Below are positions 1 through 8,861 of a DNA stretch of 52,570 bases, one piece after another; position 1 is the first letter of the stretch, and every line of letters begins with the position of its first letter. Position numbers and translations under genes: made by a program. The stretch is from positions 415,993 to 468,562 of the forward strand of contig NZ_PDHM01000021.1 of the NCBI RefSeq assembly GCF_002573715.1, written 5' to 3'. The stretch is from Paenibacillus sp. EZ-K15 (GTDB lineage Bacteria; Bacillota; Bacilli; Paenibacillales; Paenibacillaceae). Below the pieces are notes generated by a model. That model made no database searches, had not been told where the DNA came from, and saw only the letters and a list, made by a program, of their open reading frames with translations.

Positions 1-10
1 AAAGCTAAAC

Positions 11-1948
11 TTAAACGACGTGGGTGTTAATTTCTTCACGAAGCTTGAGGATGATCTCGTCCAGCGGCTGGGCACCGATGTCCCCTTCGCCGCGTTTGCG
101 AACGGAAACCGCACCCGCGTTTTTCTCATTCTCGCCAACGATGAACATGTAAGGAATCTTCTCGAGCTGGGCTTCCCGAATCTTGTAGCCCATCTTCTCG
201 TTGCGAAGATCCGACTCGACGGAGATACCGGCGAATTGAAGCTTCTCGGCCACTTCCTTGGCATAGTCTTCAAAGGCATTGGAAACCGGAATGACTTTAA
301 CCTGTACCGGTGACAGCCACAGCGGCAGCGCACCTGCAAAATTCTCAAGCAAGAAAGCAGTAAAACGCTCCATCGTACCCAGGATACCGCGGTGGATAAC
401 GACCGGACGATGCTTCTGGCCATCGTCGCCGACGTATTCCAGCTCAAAGCGCTCAGGCAGCAGGAAGTCGAGCTGAACGGTTGACAGCGTCTCTTCTTTG
501 CCCAGAGCCGTACGGATCTGAACGTCGAGCTTCGGACCGTAGAAGGCAGCTTCGCCTTCGGCCTCATAGAACGGCATGTCCAGGCTCTCGACGACTTCGC
601 GCAGCATACGCTGGGACATTTCCCACATTTCATCGTTCTGGAAGTACTTCTCGGTATCCTGCGGATCCCGGTAAGAAAGGCGGAAGCGATAGTCATGGAT
701 GCCAAAGTCCTTGTAGACGGTCATGATCAGCTGAATAACTCGTGCAAACTCTTCCTTAATCTGATCCGGACGGCAGAAAATATGCGAGTCGTTCAACGTC
801 ATTGCGCGCACGCGATGCAAGCCGGTCAGTGCACCGGACATTTCATAGCGGTGCTGCATGCCAAGCTCAGCAATACGGATCGGCAGATCCCGGTAGCTGT
901 GCATATCGCTCTTATATACCATCATATGGTGAGGGCAGTTCATCGGACGAAGAACAAGTTCCTCGTTGTCCATCTCCATTTTCGGGAACATATCTTCCTG
1001 ATAGTGCTCCCAGTGACCGGACGTTTTGTACAGCTCCACGTTTCCAAGCACAGGCGTGTACACGTGCTGGTAACCAAGGCGCTCCTCCATGTCCACGATA
1101 TAACGCTCCAAGGTACGGCGCAATTTCGCGCCGTTTGGCAGCCAGATCGGCAGGCCTTGTCCAACGAGCTGCGAGAACGTAAACATTTGCAATTCCTTGC
1201 CCAGCTTACGATGATCCCGCTTCTTGGCTTCCTCAAGCAGGTGAAGATGCTCATCGAGCTGCGCTTTTTTCACGAACGCCGTACCGTAAACGCGCTGAAG
1301 CATTTTGTTCTTGCTGTCGCCGCGCCAGTATGCGCCTGCCACATTCATGAGTTTGAATACTTTGATCTTTCCGGTTGAAGGGACGTGCGGTCCACGACAG
1401 AGATCAAAGAACTCGCCTTGCTCATAGATCGTAATAACGCTATCCTCAGGCAGGGCGTTGATCAGTTCCAGCTTGTACGGATCCCCAAGCTCGCCAAAGA
1501 TGCGCAGCGCTTCCGCACGGCTCACTTCCTTGCGGACAATCGGAAGATTCTCGCCGATAATGCGTTCCATTTCCTTCTCGATCTTCTGCAGGTCCTCCGG
1601 ATTCAAAGGCTCTTCAAGATCCATATCATAGTAGAAGCCGTCCTCAATGACCGGACCCACGCCCAGCTTTACTTCTTTCGCTCCATACAACCGCTTGGTT
1701 GCCTGAGCCAGCAAATGCGCTGTACTGTGGCGCATCACTTCAAGCCCTTCAGACGTATCCTGGGTTACGATCTCGATCAAAGCACCGTCCTGAAGCGGTG
1801 TCGAAAGATCCACGACGATCCCGTCCATTTTTCCCGCGACCGCATTCTTTCTAAGTCCGCTGCTGATTGACGCAGCCACATCCTCAATACTGCTGCCCGC
1901 CTCATACTCCCGTACGGAGCCGTCAGGCAATTTAATGCTAATAGCCAC
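11..1948 (-). CDS. thrS: threonine--tRNA ligase
   Basis: Charges tRNA-Thr with threonine in the cytoplasm. The 645-residue product has the full bacterial architecture: an N-terminal TGS domain (about 1-62), an editing domain with the HxxxH motif at H74/H78 (HSTAHLL), and a class II catalytic core with the zinc-site motif RPMNCPHH, motif 2 (TGLHRVRAM) and motif 3 (GILGTMERF), followed by the anticodon-binding domain. The start is GTG at 1948, preceded by GGGAGG. The gene sits behind its own promoter and a T-box leader, downstream of ytxC as in Bacillus. Identification is secure. Confidence 0.97.
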   Translation of the reverse strand: MAISIKLPDGSVREYEAGSSIEDVAASISSGLRKNAVAGKMDGIVVDLSTPLQDGALIEIVTQDTSEGLEVMRHSTAHLLAQATKRLYGAKEVKLGVGPVIEDGFYYDMDLEEPLNPEDLQKIEKEMERIIGENLPIVRKEVSRAEALRIFGELGDPYKLELINALPEDSVITIYEQGEFFDLCRGPHVPSTGKIKVFKLMNVAGAYWRGDSKNKMLQRVYGTAFVKKAQLDEHLHLLEEAKKRDHRKLGKELQMFTFSQLVGQGLPIWLPNGAKLRRTLERYIVDMEERLGYQHVYTPVLGNVELYKTSGHWEHYQEDMFPKMEMDNEELVLRPMNCPHHMMVYKSDMHSYRDLPIRIAELGMQHRYEMSGALTGLHRVRAMTLNDSHIFCRPDQIKEEFARVIQLIMTVYKDFGIHDYRFRLSYRDPQDTEKYFQNDEMWEMSQRMLREVVESLDMPFYEAEGEAAFYGPKLDVQIRTALGKEETLSTVQLDFLLPERFELEYVGDDGQKHRPVVIHRGILGTMERFTAFLLENFAGALPLWLSPVQVKVIPVSNAFEDYAKEVAEKLQFAGISVESDLRNEKMGYKIREAQLEKIPYMFIVGENEKNAGAVSVRKRGEGDIGAQPLDEIILKLREEINTHVV

Positions 1949-2079
1949 CTTGTATTCCTCCCAAGAAAAAGAATTTCACGTTTCTTCCATATATGAAGGA
2001 CGCGTTAGTCTCCCCGCAAACTCCAGGCATGGACCGCTCGGTGCCCGCCTGGACTTCAACGAAAGATACCGGAACATGC

Positions 2080-2112
2080 AAAAAACACCCGTCCCGCGAA
2101 GGGACGAGTGTT
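2080..2112 (-). terminator. T-box-controlled terminator of thrS
   Basis: On the minus strand ACACTCGTCCC, a TTCG loop and GGGACGGGTGT form a GC-rich hairpin followed by a T run. It immediately follows the T-box sequence and is the terminator half of the regulatory switch. Confidence 0.9.
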
Positions 2113-2380
2113 ATACCCGTGGTTCCACCCTAATTCGATCTCTCCATCAGCTTATGTACCGGGTACATAATTGATTAAGATCCTTCATCAGCATTGAGTA
2201 ACGGTCATGAACCGGTGAAGCCTACTCATCCGCATTCATCATGATGTGCGGGTTCGACGACACAGCTACAAAGGGGTAAATCAATGGCGAACCGGAGGAA
2301 ATTACAGCCGAGGTTTCCTCTCTCTGAGCGGTCAAATCCGGATTGATTCATGTCTTTGTCAGAGCTTTTACGTGAATTTA
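2080..2380 (-). promoter_or_regulatory. T-box leader of thrS, threonine specifier
   Basis: The minus strand carries a T-box riboswitch. The conserved T-box AGGGTGGAACCACGG lies at about 2117-2132 and is followed by a terminator. Upstream, GAGGAAA and TTTCCTC form a distal Stem I hairpin whose loop contains GCTG, preceded by an AGAGAG motif. Below it, AATCAAT pairs with ATTGATT, and the adjoining internal loop carries ACC at 2275-2277, a threonine codon. Uncharged tRNA-Thr would pair there and favour read-through into thrS. The AGTA motif is not clear, so the specifier is an inference from pairing. Confidence 0.88.
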
Positions 2381-2386
2381 TCAGTA

Positions 2387-2416
2387 ATTATAATCCTCAC
2401 CGCTTCGGTGCGTCAA
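2387..2416 (-). promoter_or_regulatory. promoter of the thrS leader
   Basis: TTGACG at 2416-2411 and TATAAT at 2392-2387 are separated by 18 bases on the minus strand. This is a near-consensus vegetative promoter; it overlaps the end of ytxC and places the transcript start near 2380, just upstream of the T-box. Confidence 0.8.
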
Positions 2417-3318
2417 GTCATCATTCGTCCGCTTCCGAGAAGCGCACTGCATTCCGGACAGCTGCAGCATACTTCGGCGCGGTTATCAAAGATATGGGCC
2501 AATGTCACAATGACGGGAAGCTCAGGCTGTCTCGTATGGATAATCATGCGGGCCGGAGATACCGAAATCAGCGTACTGACCACCATATCTTCAATCTCCA
2601 TATCCTGGTCCAGCCTTTCCATAACGAGTCCTTCATCTCGAGGACGTTCAATCGGGCGAAGATTGCCATCCAGCAGCAGAAAGTCTTCCTCCCCCTTATG
2701 AATGACGTGAACCAGCGGCATTTTGGGCTCCTGAAAATAAACAAAATATTTCAGCAGGCTGACGAACTCCTCGTACTGCTGATCGAGCATAAATTCATCC
2801 ACTGCATACTCCGCCATCTCGCGGAGCTCCTGTTCGTAGGAATGAAGCCGGAAGGTCATAAATCCATCCAGGTTAAGCTCAGGTGCCTCGTTCAGGCACT
2901 GATATATGCCTTCAGACAGCTTGCGTCTGCGGCTCTGCCAGAAGTCCCCAGACGGGCCTTCCTCTTTTTGCAGGAGCATCAAAAACCACTGCAGAATCCG
3001 CCCTGCTTCTTCCTCATCATCAAACTCAAATTCCGAGAACATTAACCGTGCAGCAATCTCCTGCTCCTTCTCTTCCATAATATAAGCAGTGACTGCTTCG
3101 GAAGTGAGCCGGCGCAGCGTGTCGGCCGATGCGGTCCATGAGGACAGCGGAAGCTTGCCGGAGCACGTCCAAATCACGCGGTCATCCGAAGCGCTGAATG
3201 TGAATTTCAGCTGCTTGCATTGTTTATGTAGCTCTTTCTGCTTGTCTGACAATATACGGTGAAACGCCTTTTTCTCGTCTTCCGTCCGTGTACCGACAGA
3301 AATGCTGAACAGTTCCAT
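2413..3318 (-). CDS. ytxC: sporulation protein YtxC
   Basis: The 301-residue product resembles the YtxC family of uncharacterised sporulation-associated proteins; the stretch LVHVIHKGEEDFLLLDG and the position immediately upstream of thrS, as in Bacillus, support this. It is acidic, without a signal peptide or membrane segment, and presumably cytoplasmic. The start at 3318 was chosen because AAAGGAGTGATTCC precedes this ATG; an in-frame extension upstream lacks a ribosome binding site. The molecular function is unknown. Confidence 0.8.
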   Translation of the reverse strand: MELFSISVGTRTEDEKKAFHRILSDKQKELHKQCKQLKFTFSASDDRVIWTCSGKLPLSSWTASADTLRRLTSEAVTAYIMEEKEQEIAARLMFSEFEFDDEEEAGRILQWFLMLLQKEEGPSGDFWQSRRRKLSEGIYQCLNEAPELNLDGFMTFRLHSYEQELREMAEYAVDEFMLDQQYEEFVSLLKYFVYFQEPKMPLVHVIHKGEEDFLLLDGNLRPIERPRDEGLVMERLDQDMEIEDMVVSTLISVSPARMIIHTRQPELPVIVTLAHIFDNRAEVCCSCPECSALLGSGRMMT

Positions 3319-3458
3319 GGAATCACTCCTTTCGAGTTCCCTTTTCAGTATATGGGGACCCGCTCGGGGATATACGGAACTCCTGCTTGGAAAAACAAGC
3401 AAGTCCGAAAGAATATCTAATAAATGGCGCGCTGCTCGTAGGTTATACTTTCAGATAA

Positions 3459-3492
3459 TAAAAAAAAGCGGACCGAGTTGCTCGGCCCGCCT
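3459..3492 (-). terminator. intrinsic terminator downstream of mqnC
   Basis: GGCGGGCCGAG, a short loop and CTCGGTCCGC form a strong stem on the minus strand followed by seven T residues, just past the mqnC stop codon. Confidence 0.9.
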
Positions 3493-3516
3493 TGCGGATC
3501 TTCATGAAGTATAGAA

Positions 3517-4650
3517 TTAGTTCTGCATGACGAAGTCGCGCTCAACGGTGCTGTTATCTTCGAACACGCGCAGAATATCATACCGGGTGTTGCGTTGAGC
3601 CGGAATGTTGCCGGTCTCACGGATCAATTGAATAATCGATTCAATATTGACCTTATACACGGCTCCTGCGGAAGAAACCACGTTCTCCTCCATCATCGTG
3701 CTGCCAAAGTCATTACAGCCATAGCTGAGTGACAGCTTGCCGATCTCAGGGCCCATCGTTACCCAGGACGACTGCAGATTCGGAACGTTATCGATTGCCA
3801 AGCGACCGATGGCTACCGTCTTCAAGTACGCCTCCGGCGTTTCACGCTCACGCTTAAGGTTCGTGTTGTCCGGCTGGAACGTAAATGGAATGAAGGCCAG
3901 GAAGCCTTTGGAATCATAACCGTTCTGAATGCATTCATCCTGCGCATCACGCACGCGAAGCATATGTAGCGCACGCTCTTCCATCGTTTCGCCCAGGCCG
4001 ATCACCATGGTAGCCGTCGTGTTCATGCCGACTTTATGGGCCGTTTGCATGACATCCATCCACTGGCGCCATGTGCCTTTCAGACGGCTGACTTTTTTAC
4101 GGATACGATCATCCAAAATCTCTGCACCGCCGCCAGGCAATGAGTCCAGACCCGCGCTGTGAAGCTCGCGCATCACCTCTTCGAGCGTAAGCCCGGAGAT
4201 CTCCACCATCTTCATGATTTCCGCCGGGGAGAAGGAATGCATCGTAATGTTTGGAAACCGCTTCTTAATGTTGCGAAGCAGATCCGTATAATAATTGAAA
4301 GGCAAATCCGGGTTGACTCCGCCCTGCATCAGAATTTCAGTACCGTTCACATCCTCGGTTTCCTGAATCTTCTGGAAGATCGTCTCATCGGGCAGAACAT
4401 AGCCCTCGGAAGAGCCCGGTCTGCGATAAAAAGCACAGAAACGGCAGAATACATCACATATGTTCGTGTAATTGATATTCCGGCCGATAACAAATGTCGT
4501 GATTGGATCCGGATGCAGACGCTTTGTCATCACATCCGCCGCATGACCAATTTTCTCAATCTCATCACTTTCAAAAAGCGTCACGGTATCTTCGAGGTTT
4601 AAACGCTCACCGCGTAAAGCTTTATCCAATATACGGTTTACCGCACTCAT
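3517..4650 (-). CDS. mqnC: cyclic dehypoxanthinylfutalosine synthase (radical SAM)
   Basis: Cyclises dehypoxanthine futalosine in the futalosine route of menaquinone biosynthesis. The 377-residue protein has the radical-SAM cluster motif C65-x3-C69-x2-C72 within INYTNICDVFCRFCAFYRR; the CAFYRR continuation is typical of MqnC. Length matches the family. ATG at 4650 follows GGGAGG. It appears monocistronic, ended by its own terminator; the other mqn genes are not in this window. The related MqnE is the main alternative and is less likely from the motif context. Confidence 0.85.
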   Translation of the reverse strand: MSAVNRILDKALRGERLNLEDTVTLFESDEIEKIGHAADVMTKRLHPDPITTFVIGRNINYTNICDVFCRFCAFYRRPGSSEGYVLPDETIFQKIQETEDVNGTEILMQGGVNPDLPFNYYTDLLRNIKKRFPNITMHSFSPAEIMKMVEISGLTLEEVMRELHSAGLDSLPGGGAEILDDRIRKKVSRLKGTWRQWMDVMQTAHKVGMNTTATMVIGLGETMEERALHMLRVRDAQDECIQNGYDSKGFLAFIPFTFQPDNTNLKRERETPEAYLKTVAIGRLAIDNVPNLQSSWVTMGPEIGKLSLSYGCNDFGSTMMEENVVSSAGAVYKVNIESIIQLIRETGNIPAQRNTRYDILRVFEDNSTVERDFVMQN

Positions 4651-4729
4651 TCTTGCAGCCTCCCTACTTAGAGCAAAATAACAAACACCAGTAAAACTTT
4701 TTCTATCTCATCCTACCACAATCCGGCAT

Positions 4730-4762
4730 TAAAAACGACATCCCGTCCGTGACAGGATGCCG
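4730..4762 (-). terminator. terminator of the metA-metI-metC operon
   Basis: On the minus strand GGCATCCTGTC and GACGGGATGTC form an 11-bp stem followed by GTTTTTAATG, about 55 bases past the metC stop codon. Confidence 0.8.
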
Positions 4763-4815
4763 AATTCTATGATTTGGCAAATCTTCAAATGACGTTCCTA
4801 ACTTCATGCAAATCT

Positions 4816-6039
4816 TTAGTAACTGGCAGCAAAAGCCCGATCCAGATCAGCAATCAGATCGTCCACATCCTCGAGTCCGACCGAGAAACGGAGCAAACCA
4901 TCCGTAATTCCGCGTTCATGCCGAACCTTCTCACCCATGGCCGCATGGGACATCATCGTCGGATACGACAGGATGCTCTCCACGGCCCCCAGGCTGACCG
5001 CTACCAGCGGAAGCTTCACATGGTTCAGCACCTGCTTGGCACGCTCGCCTGAGCCGACGTCAAAGGAGATGACCGCGCCATAACCGCTCGATTGCTTCTC
5101 ATGGACCTCACGTCCCGGGTGATTCAAGAGGCCAGGGTAGTACACTTGCTCAATATCGCTTCTTCCTTGCAGCCAGGCCGCCAGCTTGGCTGCACTTTGC
5201 TCGGAGTGGGCCATACGTGTGCTGAGCGTCTTCATGCCGCGCATAAGGAGCCAGGAATCCTGGACCCCAAGCACCGTGCCCAAACCATTTTGCAGCTGTT
5301 TCAATTGGTCTCCAAGCTCCTGGGTTCTGGCTACCGCCAGACCTGCCAGCACATCGCTGTGTCCGCCAAGGAATTTGGTCGCGCTGTGAATGACGATATC
5401 CACGCCGAATTCAATCGGACGCTGGTAAAACGGCGTCATGAACGTATTATCCAGCAAGGTAAGCAGTCCATGCTCCTTCGCCCAATCCGTCACGGCACCA
5501 ATGTCGGTAATTTTCAGGGTCGGGTTCGAAGGGGTCTCCATATAGACAGCTTTCGTATTCGGTTTGAGGGCAGCCTTCACCTGATCCAGATCGGTCATGT
5601 CTACGAAGGTGCTCTCGATGCCCATACGACATAAAATGCTGGTTAGCAGGCGGTAGGTTCCGCCGTACACATCCTCCGTCACGATCATATGATCGCCCGC
5701 GGAGAGCAGCATGAACGAGCTGGAGATCGCCGCCATACCGGAAGCATAAGCGAAACCGCGTACGCCTCCCTCCAAGAGGGCGATATATTCTTCCAGCGCC
5801 TGCCTCGTCGGATTGCCGGAACGACTGTAATCATGCAGCGGCGGGTTAAAGATGTCCTCATGATGAAATGTCGAGGCTTGATAGATCGGAACGCTGGAAG
5901 CGCCGGTTGCCCGGTCGATTTCCCCGCCGAAATGCAATAGTTTCGTCTCGAAACGGAGTTCATCTTCTTCATGTCCCCGTTTTGCTGATAACTGCTTGGT
6001 TTGCGTTTCCAAGCCTGATGGACCTTTATCGATGCTCAT
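4816..6039 (-). CDS. metC: cystathionine beta-lyase
   Basis: PLP enzyme of the Cys/Met metabolism family, expected to cleave cystathionine to homocysteine, ammonia and pyruvate. The 407 residues include the substrate-loop motif YSRSGNPTR, the YGGTYRL cofactor segment and the PLP-lysine region SATKFLGGHSD. There is an N-terminal extension of about 20 charged residues relative to the core fold. Its ATG overlaps the metI stop codon in an ATGA arrangement, so the two are translationally coupled, as in the Bacillus metI-metC operon. The beta-lyase assignment rests on operon position; family members interchange easily. Confidence 0.85.
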   Translation of the reverse strand: MSIDKGPSGLETQTKQLSAKRGHEEDELRFETKLLHFGGEIDRATGASSVPIYQASTFHHEDIFNPPLHDYSRSGNPTRQALEEYIALLEGGVRGFAYASGMAAISSSFMLLSAGDHMIVTEDVYGGTYRLLTSILCRMGIESTFVDMTDLDQVKAALKPNTKAVYMETPSNPTLKITDIGAVTDWAKEHGLLTLLDNTFMTPFYQRPIEFGVDIVIHSATKFLGGHSDVLAGLAVARTQELGDQLKQLQNGLGTVLGVQDSWLLMRGMKTLSTRMAHSEQSAAKLAAWLQGRSDIEQVYYPGLLNHPGREVHEKQSSGYGAVISFDVGSGERAKQVLNHVKLPLVAVSLGAVESILSYPTMMSHAAMGEKVRHERGITDGLLRFSVGLEDVDDLIADLDRAFAASY

Positions 6040-7220
6040 TCTCCCGTGCTCCCTTCCACTTCAGCTATGGCTGCGCTCAGTGCAGCATCCAAATCCGCGA
6101 TCAGATCATCCGCATGCTCGATTCCGACCGAGAACCGGAGCAAGCGGCCATCCACACCGATCGCTTCCCGAATCTCAAGCGGGATGTCCGCATGGGTCTG
6201 GACGGCAGGGTAGGTCATCAGAGATTCGACGCCCCCCAGGCTTTCTGCGAACGCAATCAGTTTAATGTGCCGCAGCACGGGCTCCACATAGCGGGCGTCC
6301 TTCACCTTGAAGGAGAAGATGCCGGTGTTGCCGCTGGATTGACGATTCTGGATGTCATGTCCCGGATGATCCGGCAGGGCAGGATAATACACCTCGCCAA
6401 TCGCTGGGTGAGTTGTCAAAAATGTTGCCACTGCGGTTGCATTCGCTTCGTGCCGATCCATGCGCAGGGCAAGCGTCTTCATTCCTCTCATCAGCTGATA
6501 GGAATCGGTCGGGCTTAACACCGCGCCGATGGAATTATGAAGGAAAGCCATCTCTTCCGATAGTTCCTTTCCCTTCGTTACGATGATACCCGCCAGCACA
6601 TCGTTATGTCCTCCCAAATACTTGGTGGCGCTATGTATGACGATATCCGCCCCAAGCTCGATAGGTCTTTGGAAATATGGTGTCAATAGCGTATTATCCA
6701 CGATGCTGATCAGTTGATGGCGCCTTGCCCACGTACAGACGGCTTCGATATCCGTAATCATCATAAGCGGATTGGTCGGCGTTTCGATAAATACAGCCTT
6801 CGTGTTGGGTCTTCTTGCCCCTTCCAGCGCATCCAGGTCATTCGTATCCACATACGTAGCCGTTACGCCGAACTTGGACATAATCCGCTCCAGAAGCCTA
6901 TAGGTCCCTCCATACAAATCCAGCGATACAATCAGATGATCCCCTTGACCGAACAAAGCAAAGATCGTCTGGAGGGCAGCCATGCCCGAGCTGCAGGCAA
7001 AGCCGGCATCACCGGATTCCAGCTCGGCGCAGGCGTCCTCCAGTACCGAACGGGTCGGATTTTTCGTACGGGTGTAATCAAACCCTGTGCTCTGGCCTAA
7101 TTGAGGATGGCGGTATGCCGTAGCCTGATAAATCGGAAAATTCACGGCTCCGGTTACCGGTTCTTGCACCGACCCGATCTGTGCCAGCCGGCTCTCTATA
7201 TTCAAAGGTTTCTTCTCCAT
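6036..7220 (-). CDS. metI: cystathionine gamma-synthase / O-acetylhomoserine thiolyase
   Basis: PLP enzyme paralogous to its neighbour, with YTRTKNPTR, LYGGTYRL and the lysine region SATKYLGGHND. It would join acetylhomoserine with cysteine or sulfide, the step between metA and metC. The product has 394 residues from the ATG at 7220 behind GGGAGGAG; the preceding GTG is an alternative one codon earlier. It lies 24 bases after metA and overlaps metC by 4 bases, so the three genes form one operon under the SAM riboswitch. Confidence 0.87.
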   Translation of the reverse strand: MEKKPLNIESRLAQIGSVQEPVTGAVNFPIYQATAYRHPQLGQSTGFDYTRTKNPTRSVLEDACAELESGDAGFACSSGMAALQTIFALFGQGDHLIVSLDLYGGTYRLLERIMSKFGVTATYVDTNDLDALEGARRPNTKAVFIETPTNPLMMITDIEAVCTWARRHQLISIVDNTLLTPYFQRPIELGADIVIHSATKYLGGHNDVLAGIIVTKGKELSEEMAFLHNSIGAVLSPTDSYQLMRGMKTLALRMDRHEANATAVATFLTTHPAIGEVYYPALPDHPGHDIQNRQSSGNTGIFSFKVKDARYVEPVLRHIKLIAFAESLGGVESLMTYPAVQTHADIPLEIREAIGVDGRLLRFSVGIEHADDLIADLDAALSAAIAEVEGSTGE

Positions 7221-7244
7221 CACAAACTCTCCTCCCGTATACTT

Positions 7245-8162
7245 CTATATTTGCGGACCAATATCGTATGGCGTTTCCTGATATACATAGTAATTGAGCC
7301 AATTAGTAAATAATAAGTTTGCATGCGCTCGCCATATGGACGGAGGCGTTCTTGTTGGATCATCATTCGGGTAATAGTTGCGCGGCAGCGCGATATCCAT
7401 TCCTTTGGCAGCGTCCCGATCATACTCCCATTTCAGAGAGTCCGCATCATACTCGGAATGTCCTGTGGCAAAAATCTGCTTGCCATCCCGGCTTGAAACC
7501 AAATAAATTCCTGCTTCCTCGGACTCGGACAGGATGACCAGATCGTCAATGCCTGTAATGTCTTCGCGCCGAACTTCCGTATGACGGGAGTGCGGAACAA
7601 AGAACATTTCGTCAAATCCGCGGAGCAGCTTGGTACACGCTTCATTGATCGTATGTGGAAATACGCCAAAGCATTTTTCCTCGAGGCTGTATTTCGGCAC
7701 ACCGTAATGATAATAAAGCCCGGCTTGCGATGCCCAGCAAATATGGAGCGTGGAGGTCACATGCGTCTTGGTCCATTCAAAAATTTCAGTAAGCTCATTC
7801 CAGTAATTCACTTCTTCAAACTCCAACTGCTCGACTGGAGCTCCTGTAATGATCATGCCGTCAAAACGACGGTTCTTCACTTCTTCAAAGGTTTTGTAAA
7901 ATGATTTCAAATGCTCAGCCGACGTATTCTTCGAAACGTGGGAACTTGGGTGAAGAAGGACAACATCCACCTGGAGCGGGGAGTTTCCGATCAATCGCAG
8001 CAGCTGGGTCTCCGTCGTTTCCTTGGTTGGCATCAAGTTCAGAATAGCTATCCGCAATGGGCGGATATCCTGATGAAATGCATGACTCTCATCCATGACA
8101 AAAATGTTTTCTCCAGCCAGAACTTCCTTTGCCGGCAAGGCATCCGGAATTTTAATCGGCAT
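7245..8162 (-). CDS. metA: homoserine O-acetyltransferase (MetA family)
   Basis: First committed step of methionine synthesis. The 305-residue MetA-type protein carries the catalytic C142 (HICWASQAG), and H235 and E237 (GHSEYD). Residue 111 is glutamate (GAPVE); in this family glutamate at this site is associated with acetyl-CoA use and glycine with succinyl-CoA use, so O-acetylation is inferred. ATG at 8162 follows AAGGAGTGAG. It is the first gene of the metA-metI-metC operon, directly downstream of the SAM-I riboswitch. Confidence 0.92.
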   Translation of the reverse strand: MPIKIPDALPAKEVLAGENIFVMDESHAFHQDIRPLRIAILNLMPTKETTETQLLRLIGNSPLQVDVVLLHPSSHVSKNTSAEHLKSFYKTFEEVKNRRFDGMIITGAPVEQLEFEEVNYWNELTEIFEWTKTHVTSTLHICWASQAGLYYHYGVPKYSLEEKCFGVFPHTINEACTKLLRGFDEMFFVPHSRHTEVRREDITGIDDLVILSESEEAGIYLVSSRDGKQIFATGHSEYDADSLKWEYDRDAAKGMDIALPRNYYPNDDPTRTPPSIWRAHANLLFTNWLNYYVYQETPYDIGPQI

Positions 8163-8239
8163 CGTGGCTCACTCCTTCGAAATATGAAATGATACATCCA
8201 TAAAAAGCTGTGAGAAAGAGCGTTAGACTGTATAAACGC

Positions 8240-8272
8240 AAGAAAACCTTTCTCAAAGTAGAGAAAGGTCAT
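8240..8272 (-). terminator. SAM-riboswitch terminator
   Basis: On the minus strand ACCTTTCTC and GAGAAAGGT form a perfect 9-bp stem followed by TTTTCTTG, between the SAM aptamer and metA. SAM binding would favour this hairpin. Confidence 0.85.
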
Positions 8273-8334
8273 CATATACGTATCACAATGCGCCTCTCTC
8301 ATCTGTCAGACTATACAACGGCTTCTAAGAAGCG

Positions 8335-8430
8335 TCGTATCTCCTGCAAGAATTAGCACCGTGCGATGTTGCCGCCGGTTGCCGGGTTTCATAGGGCTAG
8401 TCCCTCCACCTGCTCTTGATAAGATTTCGC
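8335..8430 (-). promoter_or_regulatory. SAM-I (S-box) riboswitch
   Basis: The minus strand contains the recognisable S-box core: CTTATCAAGAGCAGGTGGAG, then GGGACTAGCCCTATGAAACC, CGGCAACC and a closing strand ending near TTCTTGCAGG. It lies about 170 bases upstream of metA with a terminator between, the usual layout for SAM-repressed methionine operons. Confidence 0.96.
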
Positions 8431-8468
8431 TTTATTCAGTTGTCTTAAATTGTTCGTAATTGATACTT

Positions 8469-8497
8469 ACTTTAAATCATTCCCAATTTTTCGTCAA
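8469..8497 (-). promoter_or_regulatory. promoter of the met operon
   Basis: TTGACG at 8497-8492 and TAAAGT at 8474-8469 with a 17-base spacer, about 40 bases upstream of the SAM-I aptamer. Confidence 0.7.
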
Positions 8498-8580
8498 GAA
8501 CCTTTTCATAAAGTTTGTCACACTTCACCGAAGGTTTCCATACCCTGTACAAATGACACTTGATTGCACCGGATTTCAAC

Positions 8581-8609
8581 TTGAAAGGTCCTACACCCGG
8601 CGTTATACT
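8581..8609 (+). promoter_or_regulatory. promoter upstream of corA
   Basis: TTGAAA at 8581-8586 and TATACT at 8604-8609 are 17 bases apart. The predicted transcript starts near 8616, about 245 bases before corA, leaving room for a leader and a small ORF. Confidence 0.65.
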
Positions 8610-8655
8610 AGACAAGTGCTGTTTAAAACCGAGTATGAAAGAGGTGACATGGAAG

Positions 8656-8778
8656 ATGGACGGTGACCCGAGCCAGAAACTGGATCAAGACGCACAACCG
8701 CATAGGATTAAGATCAGTCTACCGGCAGAGGGCGGCGTTATTTTTCATGCGCTTTTATCGTATTCTAACCTTCCTTGA
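8656..8778 (+). CDS. possible 40-residue leader ORF upstream of corA
   Basis: ATG at 8656 follows AGAGGTGA by 8 bases, a good ribosome binding site, and opens a 40-codon frame starting MDGDPSQKLDQD and ending SYSNLP. It lies between a good promoter and corA. No family is recognised and there is no membrane segment. It could be a regulatory leader peptide, a small protein or chance; only the binding site and promoter argue for it. Confidence 0.35.
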   Translation: MDGDPSQKLDQDAQPHRIKISLPAEGGVIFHALLSYSNLP

Positions 8779-8861
8779 CATGCCCCTACACCGGTGGGCT
8801 GATATCCTGTGCCTTTACTGCTTAACCAAGCAGCTTGTATTTGACAAAGGAGTGATATCAG

